A DNA stretch of 64,000 nt from Candidatus Ornithospirochaeta stercoripullorum (GCA_017694595.1 JADIMT010000033.1:1-64000); one strand, 5' to 3'; shown: positions 1 through 10,032, counted from the first letter of the stretch. Translations and numbers: made by a program. Notes: generated by a model from the letters alone, not told the origin.

Positions 1-52
1 GTTTTACAGTAGCAGAATCTGATGTTACCATGAACTCAACAAAAGGAAAATT

Positions 53-71
53 AGCAGTGTGAGGCACTGCT
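53..71 (+). promoter_or_regulatory. Hairpin (AGCAGTG-TGAGG-CACTGCT) just upstream of the Shine-Dalgarno of the binding-protein gene
   Basis: Perfect 7-bp inverted repeat, 5-nt loop, followed by AGGAGG and ATG at 85. Confidence 0.5.
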
Positions 72-84
72 ACAGGAGGTTAGA

Positions 85-1230
85 ATGAAGAAGAGAATCG
101 CGGTTATCGCCATTGTGCTGATGGTTGTAAGTAGCCTCGTATTCGCAGCAGGCAGCCAGGAAGCAAAGACTCCTGCAACAACAGTGGATTCCCCTGTTGC
201 TGGAATGAAGGTTGCATATATCATGCAGATGGCTCCATCTGATATCTTCCAGATGTGGTCAGAGTATGCAGAGAAGACAGCAGAAGCGCTTGGCATGGAA
301 TATGATGCATTCTTCTGCGGTGGTTCTGATACAACATGGCAGGATACAGTATCCCAGTGTGCAGCTGCCGGTTATGATGGACTTCTTTTAAGCCATGGCG
401 GACAGAACTATGCTTACACATTCCTTACAGATCTTCTTGCTCAGTATCCTGATCTTAAGATCGTAACTTTTGATACTCCGTTCAAGGACCTTAACGGACA
501 GGAACAGAAGATTGAAGGTGTTACACAGTTCTTCCAGCAGGATGCACAGTTCGCAGAACTTCTTCTTGACTACATCTGCAACGGACTCTATCCAGAGAAA
601 GTCGAAGCAGGCGAGCCAGTCAATGTTCTCAAGGTTTGGATTGGACCTAACTTCAACTCCCCATTTGATCGCCGCCAGGTTGGTTATGTGAAGTATGAGG
701 AAGCTGGTCTTATCAACACAGTAGAGACAATCGGACCATCTGATTTCAATAACGCTGAAGCTTCAATGGCAGACGTCACAACAGCAACTCTTGCTAAGTA
801 CAAGCCAGGCGAGATCGATGCTATCTGGTGCTGCTATGACCTTTATGCAAGTGGTGTTTACACAGCACTTACACAGGGTGGCTATGACATTCCAATGGTT
901 TCTGTTGACATCTGTAACGCTGATATCGACAAGATGGCAGCTGCAGGATCCCCATGGAAGGCATGTGCAACAACTAACTGGTATTACAATGGTGAGTTCG
1001 GCATGAGAGTTCTCGCTCTTGAGCTTGCTGGCGAATACGACAAGATCATCGACCCGATGACAGGTGTTGCAAGTGATTGGCTCGAGCTTCCTACATGTGT
1101 TGTTACACAGGATATGGTTGCTGGTGGTGGAATCAACGTAACTAATCTCGACACAGTAGCTGGCGAGAGCTATAGCGACAGATCTTACATGCCAACAACA
1201 GATTGGATGGTAAGGCTTCTCGGAGACTGA
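85..1230 (+). CDS. Sugar ABC transporter substrate-binding protein (periplasmic binding protein family)
   Basis: Signal peptide, AAGSQE N-terminus typical of spirochaete SBPs; followed by RbsA/RbsC-like genes. Confidence 0.85.
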   Translation: MKKRIAVIAIVLMVVSSLVFAAGSQEAKTPATTVDSPVAGMKVAYIMQMAPSDIFQMWSEYAEKTAEALGMEYDAFFCGGSDTTWQDTVSQCAAAGYDGLLLSHGGQNYAYTFLTDLLAQYPDLKIVTFDTPFKDLNGQEQKIEGVTQFFQQDAQFAELLLDYICNGLYPEKVEAGEPVNVLKVWIGPNFNSPFDRRQVGYVKYEEAGLINTVETIGPSDFNNAEASMADVTTATLAKYKPGEIDAIWCCYDLYASGVYTALTQGGYDIPMVSVDICNADIDKMAAAGSPWKACATTNWYYNGEFGMRVLALELAGEYDKIIDPMTGVASDWLELPTCVVTQDMVAGGGINVTNLDTVAGESYSDRSYMPTTDWMVRLLGD

Positions 1231-1253
1231 TCAAATCTATTTCAAAGACAGTT

Positions 1254-1279
1254 CAGCCCTACCTTAACCGGCAGGGCTG
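1254..1279 (+). promoter_or_regulatory. Intercistronic hairpin between SBP and ATPase genes
   Basis: CAGCCCT ... AGGGCTG inverted repeat; a second AGGCAA...TTGCCT repeat follows. Confidence 0.45.
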
Positions 1280-1355
1280 ATTGTAAAAAGGCAAAAAATT
1301 ATTGCCTAGCAGAAAGCTTCCCGGAATCTTCCGGGGAGCATATCCGGGGTAACAG

Positions 1356-2903
1356 ATGGAGAAAATCAGACTCGAAACAAAAAATGTCTCGATGGAGTTT
1401 CCTGGCGTAAAAGCACTCAGCAATGTTAACTTCTCTATTGAGACAGGATGCATACATGCAGTGCTTGGAGCCAACGGAGCAGGTAAGTCCACGCTCATGA
1501 AGGTTCTTGCAGGCGCCAATCCTGGTTATACAGGAGAAATTTTTTACGATGGAAAGCCAATCGAGCTCCGTAAACCTGTTGATGCGAAGAAGATTGGAAT
1601 ACAGATAGTATATCAGGAAGTTGATACTGCTCTTATTCCTTCGCTCACAGTCGCGGAGAACGTTATGTTTAATTACGTCGTCATGAACATGGGTAAAAAA
1701 CAGTTCATGAACTGGGGGTTCATCAGGAATGAGGCGAAGAAAGTCCTTTCCAGGCTAAACATTGAGCTTGATCTGGGCGCCCTCGTCAGTACGCTGTCAC
1801 TTGCGCAGAAGCAGATGGTTCTCATTGCGCGAGCAATCCAAAGTTCCTGTAACTTCCTTATTCTTGATGAACCTACAGCGCCTCTCAGCGATACAGAGAC
1901 TGAAGAGCTCTTCAAGCTTTGTAGACATCTGATCAGCACTGAGAATATCGCAATCATTTTCATCTCTCATCGTATTCACGAAGTCTTGCAAATCTGCTCT
2001 TCGTACACAGTCATGAGAAATGGCGAGATTGTTGATTATTCTCCGATTACTGCTGAGACGACCACTAAGGAAATCGTCGAGAAGATGCTTGGAAGATCCT
2101 TTGAGGAAACATTCGCAAAGACCCCTGTTCCAATAGGAGAAAAGATTTTCGAAGTTACGAATCTTTCTGATACGGAAGGTAAGGTCAATGATGTTTCACT
2201 CTATGTCAGAAGAGGTGAGATCGTCGGAATCGCAGGTCTTGTCGGTGCAGGAAAGACAGAGCTTTGCAAGACGATATTCGGTGCAATGAGGAAATCAGGT
2301 GGAACTGTAAAGCTCAATGGTCAGGCTTTGAAGATAAAGAATCCATCGGATGCAGTAAAACAAGGTATTGGACTTGTGCCTGAAGAGCGAAGAAAGGAGG
2401 GAGTTCTTGTTTCTGAAAACGTTGATTTCAACCTCAGCGCGGCTTCTCTCTCACAGTTCTGCAATATGGCTTTCATCAATAGGTCAAAGACAAGGACAAA
2501 TGCCAACAAGTTTGTTGAGTCACTATCGATAAAGACTCCATCGGTTTTCCAGATGGTCAGGAATCTTTCCGGTGGTAACCAGCAGAAAGTTGCAGTCGGC
2601 AAGTGGCTGGCAGCTGATTGTGATGTCTATCTCTTTGATGAACCTACAAAAGGTGTTGATGTCGGCGCAAAGGCTGAGATTTTCAAACTCATCAATGATA
2701 TCGCGAAAGAACAGAACTGCGTCATCTATGCTTCTTGTGAGAACTCGGAGCTGCTTTCCATAACGGACAGGATTTATGTCATGTTCGATGGAAAGATAAT
2801 GGCAGAGCTGGAGACTAAGAAAACTTCAGAAGACGAGATTATGCACTATGCCGTTGGCAGTACTGATCCGTATAAACCGAATAATGAGGGAGGTCAGAAA
2901 TGA
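1356..2903 (+). CDS. Sugar ABC transporter ATP-binding protein (RbsA/MglA-like, two ABC domains)
   Basis: Walker A GANGAGKST, signature LSLAQKQM and LSGGNQQK, two tandem domains. Confidence 0.93.
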   Translation: MEKIRLETKNVSMEFPGVKALSNVNFSIETGCIHAVLGANGAGKSTLMKVLAGANPGYTGEIFYDGKPIELRKPVDAKKIGIQIVYQEVDTALIPSLTVAENVMFNYVVMNMGKKQFMNWGFIRNEAKKVLSRLNIELDLGALVSTLSLAQKQMVLIARAIQSSCNFLILDEPTAPLSDTETEELFKLCRHLISTENIAIIFISHRIHEVLQICSSYTVMRNGEIVDYSPITAETTTKEIVEKMLGRSFEETFAKTPVPIGEKIFEVTNLSDTEGKVNDVSLYVRRGEIVGIAGLVGAGKTELCKTIFGAMRKSGGTVKLNGQALKIKNPSDAVKQGIGLVPEERRKEGVLVSENVDFNLSAASLSQFCNMAFINRSKTRTNANKFVESLSIKTPSVFQMVRNLSGGNQQKVAVGKWLAADCDVYLFDEPTKGVDVGAKAEIFKLINDIAKEQNCVIYASCENSELLSITDRIYVMFDGKIMAELETKKTSEDEIMHYAVGSTDPYKPNNEGGQK

Positions 2904-3910
2904 CTAAAACTTTGAGTAATCAGAATAAGCTTATGATAGGGAACAAGACGGCTGGCCGATTCCTGATGGACTGGGCTGCTGTCATTGCGCTCTTTGTTTG
3001 TATAATAATTTTCTCTATTCTGAGAGGAAGCGCATTCTTCTCAAAGGCTAATGCAATCAACATCCTGCGTTCGATGTCGATCACCACTATCTTTGCAATT
3101 GCCGCAACTGTGACGATGGCTCCAGATGGCTTTGATATGTCTGCGTGTACGCTCGCATCGTTCTCTGCTTACATCTTTGCATCTTCGTTCCTTTGGTTCG
3201 GAATGCCTCTTGGGGTGGCTGCAATTGTTACGATTATCTTCACGATGGTCATGTATCTTCTGACGATGTTCCTCATTCTTGTCTGCAAGATCCCTGATAT
3301 GCTCGCGACTTGTGCTTTGATGTTCGTGCATCAAGGTCTTGGCCTCTGGTGGACAGGTGGCGGTGCTGTATCATCAGGTATGCCTACCCGTTGGGGAACA
3401 CCTCCTGTAAGGCCAGGCTGGACACAGGACTTCCTTAATATCGGACGTGCACCGTATTGTATTATCATAATGCTTGTGTGTGTCTTCTTTGCATTTGTAT
3501 TCCTGAACTATACAAAGCATGGTCGCTATCTCTATGCTATGGGTGGCAATAAAGTTGCTGCTAAGCTCTCTGGTATAAACGTGAAGAGATACCGCTTCCT
3601 GGCTGGTATGGTAACAGCAGTATTCATCGCTATTGGTGCTATGGTTGTCTGTTCGAGAAACTCTGCCGCTCAGATTACAGGTTGTGATAACTATCTCATG
3701 CCATCGCTTTCTGCTGTCTTCGTCGGACGATCTGTCGGAGGAGCTGAGAAGCCTAATGCTATTGGTACGATGATCGGTGCTGCACTTGTTGCTGTACTTG
3801 AGAACGGTCTTACAATGATGGGTGTTGTCTATTATGTTCTTCCAGCAGTCAAGGGCGGCGTTCTTGCACTTGCTCTCGTTGCCGCATATGCGACAAAGAA
3901 GGAAGACTGA
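2900..3910 (+). CDS. Sugar ABC transporter permease (RbsC-like)
   Basis: Multi-TM protein, 4-bp overlap with the ATPase gene, family-like sequence. Confidence 0.9.
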   Translation: MTKTLSNQNKLMIGNKTAGRFLMDWAAVIALFVCIIIFSILRGSAFFSKANAINILRSMSITTIFAIAATVTMAPDGFDMSACTLASFSAYIFASSFLWFGMPLGVAAIVTIIFTMVMYLLTMFLILVCKIPDMLATCALMFVHQGLGLWWTGGGAVSSGMPTRWGTPPVRPGWTQDFLNIGRAPYCIIIMLVCVFFAFVFLNYTKHGRYLYAMGGNKVAAKLSGINVKRYRFLAGMVTAVFIAIGAMVVCSRNSAAQITGCDNYLMPSLSAVFVGRSVGGAEKPNAIGTMIGAALVAVLENGLTMMGVVYYVLPAVKGGVLALALVAAYATKKED

Positions 3911-3920
3911 AAAAAGATTT

Positions 3921-3936
3921 GAAAGCTTTTGCTTTC
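3921..3936 (+). promoter_or_regulatory. Hairpin abutting the SD of the mtnK-like gene
   Basis: GAAAGC-TTTT-GCTTTC immediately followed by CGGAGG. Confidence 0.4.
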
Positions 3937-3952
3937 CGGAGGTTGAAAAAAA

Positions 3953-5176
3953 ATGGCGAAGTATGACGAGTATTTCCTGATGAAAGCGGAGGAAGCTAAA
4001 GATTATGCACTCTACAAGCTTCCAGATTTCGGCTGGGATAAAGCAACAATGGAGTGCAAGGAAATCGGTGATGGCAACCTCAACTATGTATTCAAAGTCA
4101 AGGATGCCAAAGGCCACTCTGTCATCATCAAACAGGCTGGTGTTGCTCTGAGAATATCTGCAGATATGCATATTTCGACAGATAGGAACAGAATCGAATC
4201 CGAGATTCTCATCCTTCAGGGCAAGCTTGCTCCAGGCTTTGTTCCAGAAATATATTTCTATGACACTGTCATGTGTGCTTGCGGCATGGAAGATCTCAGC
4301 GATCATGACCTCATGAGAGGTGCTATGATCCAGCATAGAATCTATCCGAAATTCGCAGATCAGATTTCTACATTCATGGCAAACACTCTTATGGGAACGA
4401 CAGACATCGTTCTTGATCACAAAGAGAAGAAAGAGCTGCAGAAGAAGTACATCAATCCTGAGCTTTGCGAAATCACGGAAGATCTCGTCTATACAGAGCC
4501 TTACAATGATGCAAAAGGAAGGAATAATGTATTCCCTCCAAATGCGGAATTCGTGAAGCAGGAGCTCTATGATGATGAGAGCCTGAAGCTGGAAGTTGCT
4601 AAGCTTAAGACAGAGTTCATGTGCAATGCACAGTCTCTGATCCATGGCGATTTGCATACCGGCTCTATCTTCATCAATGAAGAGACTACTAAAGTCTTCG
4701 ATCCAGAGTTCTGTTTTTACGGACCAATGGGATATGATATCGGAAACGTCATTGCGAATATGATTTTCGCATGGTGCAACGGAGATGCCGAAATCGAAGA
4801 TGCTGGCGAGAAGGAAGTATTCCTGAGCTGGGTAGAGAAGACTATCGTCGATGTGATCGATCTGACAATGAGCAAGATGGAAGCATATTACAAGGAGCAT
4901 GTCACAGATTTGATGGCAAAGACTCCTGGTTATATGGAGCATTATCTTGCGACAATCCTGGCAGATACAGCTGGCGTTACAGGTCTGGAGCTCAATAGGC
5001 GTATTGTTGGCATGGCTAATGTCAAAGACATCACGACTATCAAGGATGAGAAGAAGAGAGCAAGAGCAGAGCGAATCTGCATCATGGCAGCTAAAGTCTA
5101 CATTGAGCGCAGAGCTGAGCTGAAAGATGGCAAAGCTTTCCTTCAGGTCATGAAAGATATTGCGGCAGCAATCTGA
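3953..5176 (+). CDS. mtnK: S-methyl-5-thioribose kinase family
   Basis: MtnK-like sequence: GDGNLNYVFKV, IHGDLHTGSIF, DPEFCFYGPMGYDIGN. Confidence 0.9.
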   Translation: MAKYDEYFLMKAEEAKDYALYKLPDFGWDKATMECKEIGDGNLNYVFKVKDAKGHSVIIKQAGVALRISADMHISTDRNRIESEILILQGKLAPGFVPEIYFYDTVMCACGMEDLSDHDLMRGAMIQHRIYPKFADQISTFMANTLMGTTDIVLDHKEKKELQKKYINPELCEITEDLVYTEPYNDAKGRNNVFPPNAEFVKQELYDDESLKLEVAKLKTEFMCNAQSLIHGDLHTGSIFINEETTKVFDPEFCFYGPMGYDIGNVIANMIFAWCNGDAEIEDAGEKEVFLSWVEKTIVDVIDLTMSKMEAYYKEHVTDLMAKTPGYMEHYLATILADTAGVTGLELNRRIVGMANVKDITTIKDEKKRARAERICIMAAKVYIERRAELKDGKAFLQVMKDIAAAI

Positions 5177-5186
5177 GGAGGAGAAC

Positions 5187-6254
5187 ATGAATGCACTTAG
5201 CTTAGAGACTGCTATTCTCTCCAATGATAGAAACAAGCTTATCATATTGGATCAGACACTCCTTCCAAATGAAGTGAAGTATCTGGAACTTTCCACTCCA
5301 GAATCAATCTGGGAAGCTATATACAAGCTTCGTGTTAGGGGAGCCCCTGCAATCGGTGTCGCAGCAGCTTATGGTATTTATGTTATCACAAAGCAGCTTC
5401 AGACAGAGAGCATGGAAGAGTTCGCGGCATACTTCAGGAAAGAGAAAGAGTATCTTGATTCTTCACGTCCTACAGCAGTCAACCTTTCATGGGCGCTCAA
5501 TCGCATGGAAAAGGTTCTTGATGAGAATCTCTCCAGACTGTCAGTTCCCCAGATGAAAGATCGTCTGGGAGAGGAGGCTGATGCTATCCGTGAAGAAGAT
5601 ATCGCTATAAGCCGCAATATAGGAAAGTATGGCTTTGGGCTTCTGCATCACGGAGATGGCATTCTCACGCATTGCAATGCTGGAACATTGGCAACTGCTA
5701 AGTATGGCACAGCTTTAGCTCCTATCTATGTCGCGCTGGAGAATGGCTGGAAGGATCTTCGTGTCTATTGCGATGAGACAAGGCCGCTCCTGCAAGGTGC
5801 AAGGCTCAGTGCTTTCGAAATGCAGACAGCTGGTGTCGATACGACACTCATTTGCGATAACATGGCTTCTATTACCATGAAGCGTGGCCTGATCAATATT
5901 GTCTTTGTAGGTGCTGACAGGGTAGCTGCAAATGGCGACTTTGCTAACAAAATCGGAACAAGCGGTGTAGCGATTCTTGCTCGTTACTATGGTATTCCGT
6001 TCTATGTTGCGGCGCCGACATCAACTATTGATATGTCGCTTGCTTCAGGTGATCTCATTCCTATAGAAGAGAGAAAGCCTGAGGAAGTTACTGAGATGTG
6101 GTATGCCCATAGAATGGCTCCGGAAGGAGTTAAAGTATGCAATCCAGCATTTGATGTCACAGATCATTCTCTTGTTACAGGAATCATCACTGACAAAGGC
6201 ATTGCATACCCACCATTCGATAAAGCATTTGAAGCGATGGGGATAGGGAAATAA
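5187..6254 (+). CDS. mtnA: S-methyl-5-thioribose-1-phosphate isomerase family
   Basis: RGAPAIGVAAAYG, ILTHCNAGTLATAKYGTAL, DETRPLLQGARL, GADRVAANGDFANKIGT; start at the ATG after GAGGAG. Confidence 0.92.
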   Translation: MNALSLETAILSNDRNKLIILDQTLLPNEVKYLELSTPESIWEAIYKLRVRGAPAIGVAAAYGIYVITKQLQTESMEEFAAYFRKEKEYLDSSRPTAVNLSWALNRMEKVLDENLSRLSVPQMKDRLGEEADAIREEDIAISRNIGKYGFGLLHHGDGILTHCNAGTLATAKYGTALAPIYVALENGWKDLRVYCDETRPLLQGARLSAFEMQTAGVDTTLICDNMASITMKRGLINIVFVGADRVAANGDFANKIGTSGVAILARYYGIPFYVAAPTSTIDMSLASGDLIPIEERKPEEVTEMWYAHRMAPEGVKVCNPAFDVTDHSLVTGIITDKGIAYPPFDKAFEAMGIGK

Positions 6255-6261
6255 AAGGATT

Positions 6262-6285
6262 AAGGCTCAGCGAGCGCTGAGCCTT
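6262..6285. terminator. Bidirectional hairpin between convergent genes
   Basis: AAGGCTCAGC-GAGC-GCTGAGCCTT, 10-bp perfect stem between convergent mtnA and rbsD-like genes. Confidence 0.65.
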
Positions 6286-6290
6286 ATGGC

Positions 6291-6725
6291 TTAAAGACAG
6301 CCTTTCTGGAGAATCAGGCAGGAGTAGAAAGCTTCTTCGGTCGTAGCGATGACAGCATATGCTTTTCTCGCTTCCTCATAGAAGCTGAAGCGTTCAATCA
6401 TGCCACAGGCATCTGAACCGCGTTCATCATGCTTCGCGACGATTGCTTTGAATTCGTCCCAGACTGGCGTCTCGAGATCTTTATGGCATTCCTGCTTGTC
6501 CATGATAAGCACAGGATGCTCGACATCATCGAGAGGCATGAGAGTCAGGATTGCATCCAGAAGTTCTGTTGCTTTAAGCCCATCCGCTCTGATGAGGATG
6601 CTGTTCTTGGCTGAGGAGGCTGCCGGGAAGTTTGCGTCCCCGATGACGATTCGGTCACCATGACCCATTTCGTCAAGAACTTTCAGAAGAGAGGGAGAGA
6701 TACATTTAGGAATTCCTTTCAGCAT
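6291..6725 (-). CDS. RbsD/FucU family sugar mutarotase-like protein
   Basis: MLKGIPKCISPSLLKVLDEMGHGDRIVIGDANFPA motif; internal ATG chosen over the ORF-track start. Confidence 0.85.
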   Translation of the reverse strand: MLKGIPKCISPSLLKVLDEMGHGDRIVIGDANFPAASSAKNSILIRADGLKATELLDAILTLMPLDDVEHPVLIMDKQECHKDLETPVWDEFKAIVAKHDERGSDACGMIERFSFYEEARKAYAVIATTEEAFYSCLILQKGCL

Positions 6726-6822
6726 AGTTTTACCACCTTTTTGTAAAAGGGTATCATCCCGATGCTTCTGATGCAACTTCATAAAACCGATGGTTTCTGC
6801 CGTCACAAAGGAGGATTGAAAA

Positions 6823-7818
6823 ATGAAGAAGATTATCAACAAGCCTGAAGATTATACGGATGATATGCTCCGTGGTATTTATACAGCTCATGGCAATGAC
6901 GTACATTGCACCGCTGATGACCTCAGATGTTATTGCACTTCACACAAGAAAGAAGGAAAGGTGGCAATCATTACAGGTGGAGGCACAGGCCATCTTCCAC
7001 TATTCCTAGGCTATGTAGGAGAAGGCCTTCTGGACGGCTGTGGTGTTGGCGGAGTCTTCCAGTCTCCATCGGCTGAGCAGATTTACAATGTTGCGAAAGA
7101 AGTGGAAGCTGGAGCGGGAATACTCTTCCTCTATGGCAACTATACTGGTGATATCATGAATTTCGATATGGCTTCAGAGCTTCTTGCCATGGAAGGCATC
7201 GAGACAAAGTCGATAGTAGGGGCTGATGATGTCAATTCAAACGCAGATTATGATAAGAGACGTGGTGTTGCTGGAATCTTCTTCATGTATAAGTGTGCTG
7301 GAGCGAAAGCAGCAGAAATGGGTACGCTCGATGAAGTTCTGGCGGCAGCACAGAAAGCAAAGGATAATACACGCACTGTAGGATTTGCGCTTACTCCTTG
7401 CATAATCCCTGAAGTAGGGCATTCCAATTTCACATTGGCTGAGAATGAGATGGCTATGGGCATGGGTATCCATGGTGAGCCCGGCATCTGGAATGGTCCT
7501 GTAAAGACATCGAAAGAACTGGCTGAGGAATCTCTCGATACAATACTCAAAGATATGCCTCTCACAAATGGCGATGAGGTTTGCGTGCTTATCAACGGTC
7601 TTGGAGCAACATCGCAGGAAGAGCTCTATATCCTTTCTGGTGACGTTGCATCAATACTCAAAGAAAAAGGTATAAAGGTATATAGGACATTTGTCGGAGA
7701 GTATGCAACATCGATGGAAATGGCTGGTGCTTCTATCTCTATATGCAAGATTGCAGATGAGGAGATGAGAGGACAGATCGACAAACCTGTCCATACTCCA
7801 TTCTATTGCCAGGTATGA
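6823..7818 (+). CDS. Dihydroxyacetone kinase DhaK-subunit-like protein
   Basis: GGGTGHLP, NYTGDIMNF, MGMGIHGEPG motifs. Confidence 0.88.
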   Translation: MKKIINKPEDYTDDMLRGIYTAHGNDVHCTADDLRCYCTSHKKEGKVAIITGGGTGHLPLFLGYVGEGLLDGCGVGGVFQSPSAEQIYNVAKEVEAGAGILFLYGNYTGDIMNFDMASELLAMEGIETKSIVGADDVNSNADYDKRRGVAGIFFMYKCAGAKAAEMGTLDEVLAAAQKAKDNTRTVGFALTPCIIPEVGHSNFTLAENEMAMGMGIHGEPGIWNGPVKTSKELAEESLDTILKDMPLTNGDEVCVLINGLGATSQEELYILSGDVASILKEKGIKVYRTFVGEYATSMEMAGASISICKIADEEMRGQIDKPVHTPFYCQV

Positions 7819-7828
7819 GGAGGATTGT

Positions 7829-8470
7829 ATGACAGAGATTGCGATTAACGATCTTCCTTCTTTCTTCCAGTCTGTTGCAGATGAGTTCACAAAGCGCAAA
7901 GATGAGCTGTGCGAGATGGATGCGAACATGGGAGATGGAGATTTAGGCCTGACGATGAGCAAAGGCTTCTCTGCGCTTCCTGATATCATCAAAGCAAACA
8001 GTACAGATGATCTGGGGATGACTCTTGTCAAAAGTGGTATGAAGATGGCATCTGTTGTACCGTCAACAATGGGTACGTTAATGTCTTCAGGTGTTATGAC
8101 TGGAGGCATGGCTCTCAAAGGAAAGACAGTGCTTGATGCTTCTTCCCTCGTTCTTTTCATCAGAGGTTTCGCTGATGGCATACAGAAGAGAGGAAAGTGC
8201 AAGCGTGGTGACAGGACGATTCTCGATGCGATGGCTTCTGCTGCAGATAAGGCAGAAGCTGCAATTAGCGCAGATCCGCAAGCAACGATGAAGGCTATCA
8301 TCGATAAAGCTGTTGAAGGTGCTGCGGAAGGTGTGGAGGCGACAAAGGAGATGACGCCTGTTTTTGGAAAGGCTGCTGTCTTCGCAGCTAAGGCAAAAGG
8401 TGTGCCTGATCAAGGTGCAACAGCTGCATTATATATGCTTAAAGGCATGCAGGATTATATTTCGAAGTAG
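7829..8470 (+). CDS. Dihydroxyacetone kinase DhaL-subunit-like protein
   Basis: DANMGDGDLGLTMSKGF, GDRTILDAM; directly downstream of the DhaK-like gene. Confidence 0.88.
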   Translation: MTEIAINDLPSFFQSVADEFTKRKDELCEMDANMGDGDLGLTMSKGFSALPDIIKANSTDDLGMTLVKSGMKMASVVPSTMGTLMSSGVMTGGMALKGKTVLDASSLVLFIRGFADGIQKRGKCKRGDRTILDAMASAADKAEAAISADPQATMKAIIDKAVEGAAEGVEATKEMTPVFGKAAVFAAKAKGVPDQGATAALYMLKGMQDYISK

Positions 8471-8486
8471 TTCGCTGGAGGTGTAA

Positions 8487-9392
8487 ATGAAGTACCTGGT
8501 CCTTGGATCTGTGAATATAGATCTTACGTTCAGGGTGGATCATATAGTCAATGCAGGAGAGACGCTTGCCAGTGAGAGTGTCTCTCGCAATGCTGGCGGA
8601 AAGGGTGCTAATCAAGCAGCTGCGCTAGGAAAAGCAGGGCTTGAAGCATATTATGGAGGGAAGCTTGGAGAAGATGGGGAGTGGATTCTCTCAAAGCTCA
8701 GATCCTTTGGTGTCGATACATCACTTTCTGTGATTTCTTCCGATTGCCATACGGGGCAAGCCATCATCCAGATTGATAAATCTGGACAGAATTGCATTGT
8801 GCTCGATGCTGGTGGCAACAAGATGATTGATGATGATGAGATTGATTCGATACTCTCCCATTTCTCCGCAGGCGATGTGATCATCATGCAGAATGAAGTC
8901 AACTCAATTGCCACAATGATGGAGAAAGCACATGAGAAAGGTATGCGCATCTGCTTCAATCCATCGCCATTTGAAGATTATCTTATGACCTTGCCTCTTT
9001 CGTATGTCGATACTTTCTTTGTGAATGAAATCGAAGGAAGGACGATGGCAGGATGGGACAAGGTACCATCAAGCGATGAGGAATTCAGGGAATTGGCTTC
9101 CGACTTGCTGTCAATATTCCCTTCTGCTAAATTCGTCCTCACAGCAGGCAAGAAAGGTGCATACTGTGTTTCTGCAAAAGATGGAATCGCATATGCTCCT
9201 ATTGTGGATTATCCTGTCGTGGATACAACAGGAGCTGGAGACACGTTCTGTGGTTTCTTCCTGGCTGCTACTGAGAGAGGTATGTCTAATCAGGAAGCGC
9301 TTGAGAAAGCTAGTATTGCTTCCGGCATTGCCGTATCCAGGCTTGGTGCGATGGAATCCATGCCATTCGGCAAGGAAGTTTTTGGGGTTTAG
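8487..9392 (+). CDS. PfkB/ribokinase family carbohydrate kinase
   Basis: GGKGANQAAALGKAG and DTTGAGDTFCGFF PfkB signatures. Confidence 0.92.
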   Translation: MKYLVLGSVNIDLTFRVDHIVNAGETLASESVSRNAGGKGANQAAALGKAGLEAYYGGKLGEDGEWILSKLRSFGVDTSLSVISSDCHTGQAIIQIDKSGQNCIVLDAGGNKMIDDDEIDSILSHFSAGDVIIMQNEVNSIATMMEKAHEKGMRICFNPSPFEDYLMTLPLSYVDTFFVNEIEGRTMAGWDKVPSSDEEFRELASDLLSIFPSAKFVLTAGKKGAYCVSAKDGIAYAPIVDYPVVDTTGAGDTFCGFFLAATERGMSNQEALEKASIASGIAVSRLGAMESMPFGKEVFGV

Positions 9393-9401
9393 GAGGATAT
9401 A

Positions 9402-10022
9402 ATGACTATCAAGGAAGCAAAAGCAGAAGTAGCGCTTTTCATGAAAAGAACATATGACAGAGGGCTGACGACAGCGACTGGTGGGAATATAAGCATGAGG
9501 TTTGGCGAAATCATGCTTATTACACCGTCGGGGAAAGACAAAGGTTCCCTGACAGCTGATGACATTGCGGAAGTGGATCTTGCAACAGGTGAGAATCTGA
9601 CTCCTGACAAGAAGCTCAGCATCGAGACAGACATGCATCGTTCAGTCTATCTTAAGAGAGGGGATGTAAATGCTGTTGTGCACTCCCATCCAGTCTTCGC
9701 TTGTCTTTTCACAGCCTCGGAGGAGAAAATCAATACGACGCTTATAGCCGAGAGCTATTTCCTCCTTGATGAAGTAGAGAAGGTCCCTTATCGTCTGATG
9801 GGTACGCCTGAGCTGGCAGAAGCCGTAGCAGAGTATGCGCCTGATCACAATGCGCTGTTGCTTGAGAACCATGGTGCGATAGCATTTGGCAAGACACTTA
9901 TAGCTGCTTTTGACAGACTTGAATGCCTAGAGCAGGCTGCTAAGCTTACTTACTTATCGCATGCAGTTCCAACTCGTGGTATAAATAAGGAAGAACGGGA
10001 TAGAATCGCCCAGATGAGATAG
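9402..10022 (+). CDS. Class II aldolase/adducin family protein
   Basis: TGGNISMR, VVHSHPVFA, LLENHGAIAFG. Confidence 0.9.
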   Translation: MTIKEAKAEVALFMKRTYDRGLTTATGGNISMRFGEIMLITPSGKDKGSLTADDIAEVDLATGENLTPDKKLSIETDMHRSVYLKRGDVNAVVHSHPVFACLFTASEEKINTTLIAESYFLLDEVEKVPYRLMGTPELAEAVAEYAPDHNALLLENHGAIAFGKTLIAAFDRLECLEQAAKLTYLSHAVPTRGINKEERDRIAQMR

Positions 10023-10032
10023 GAGAGTTTAT

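Noticed and set aside
3374-5245. 623-aa ORF on the minus strand opposite the permease, mtnK and mtnA start
   Set aside because: Antisense to three well-supported genes, spans intergenic DNA, low-complexity Ser/Cys/Ile/His-rich composition, no motifs; a codon-bias artefact.
7651-8301. 216-aa minus-strand ORF opposite DhaK/DhaL
   Set aside because: Antisense shadow ORF of recognised genes.
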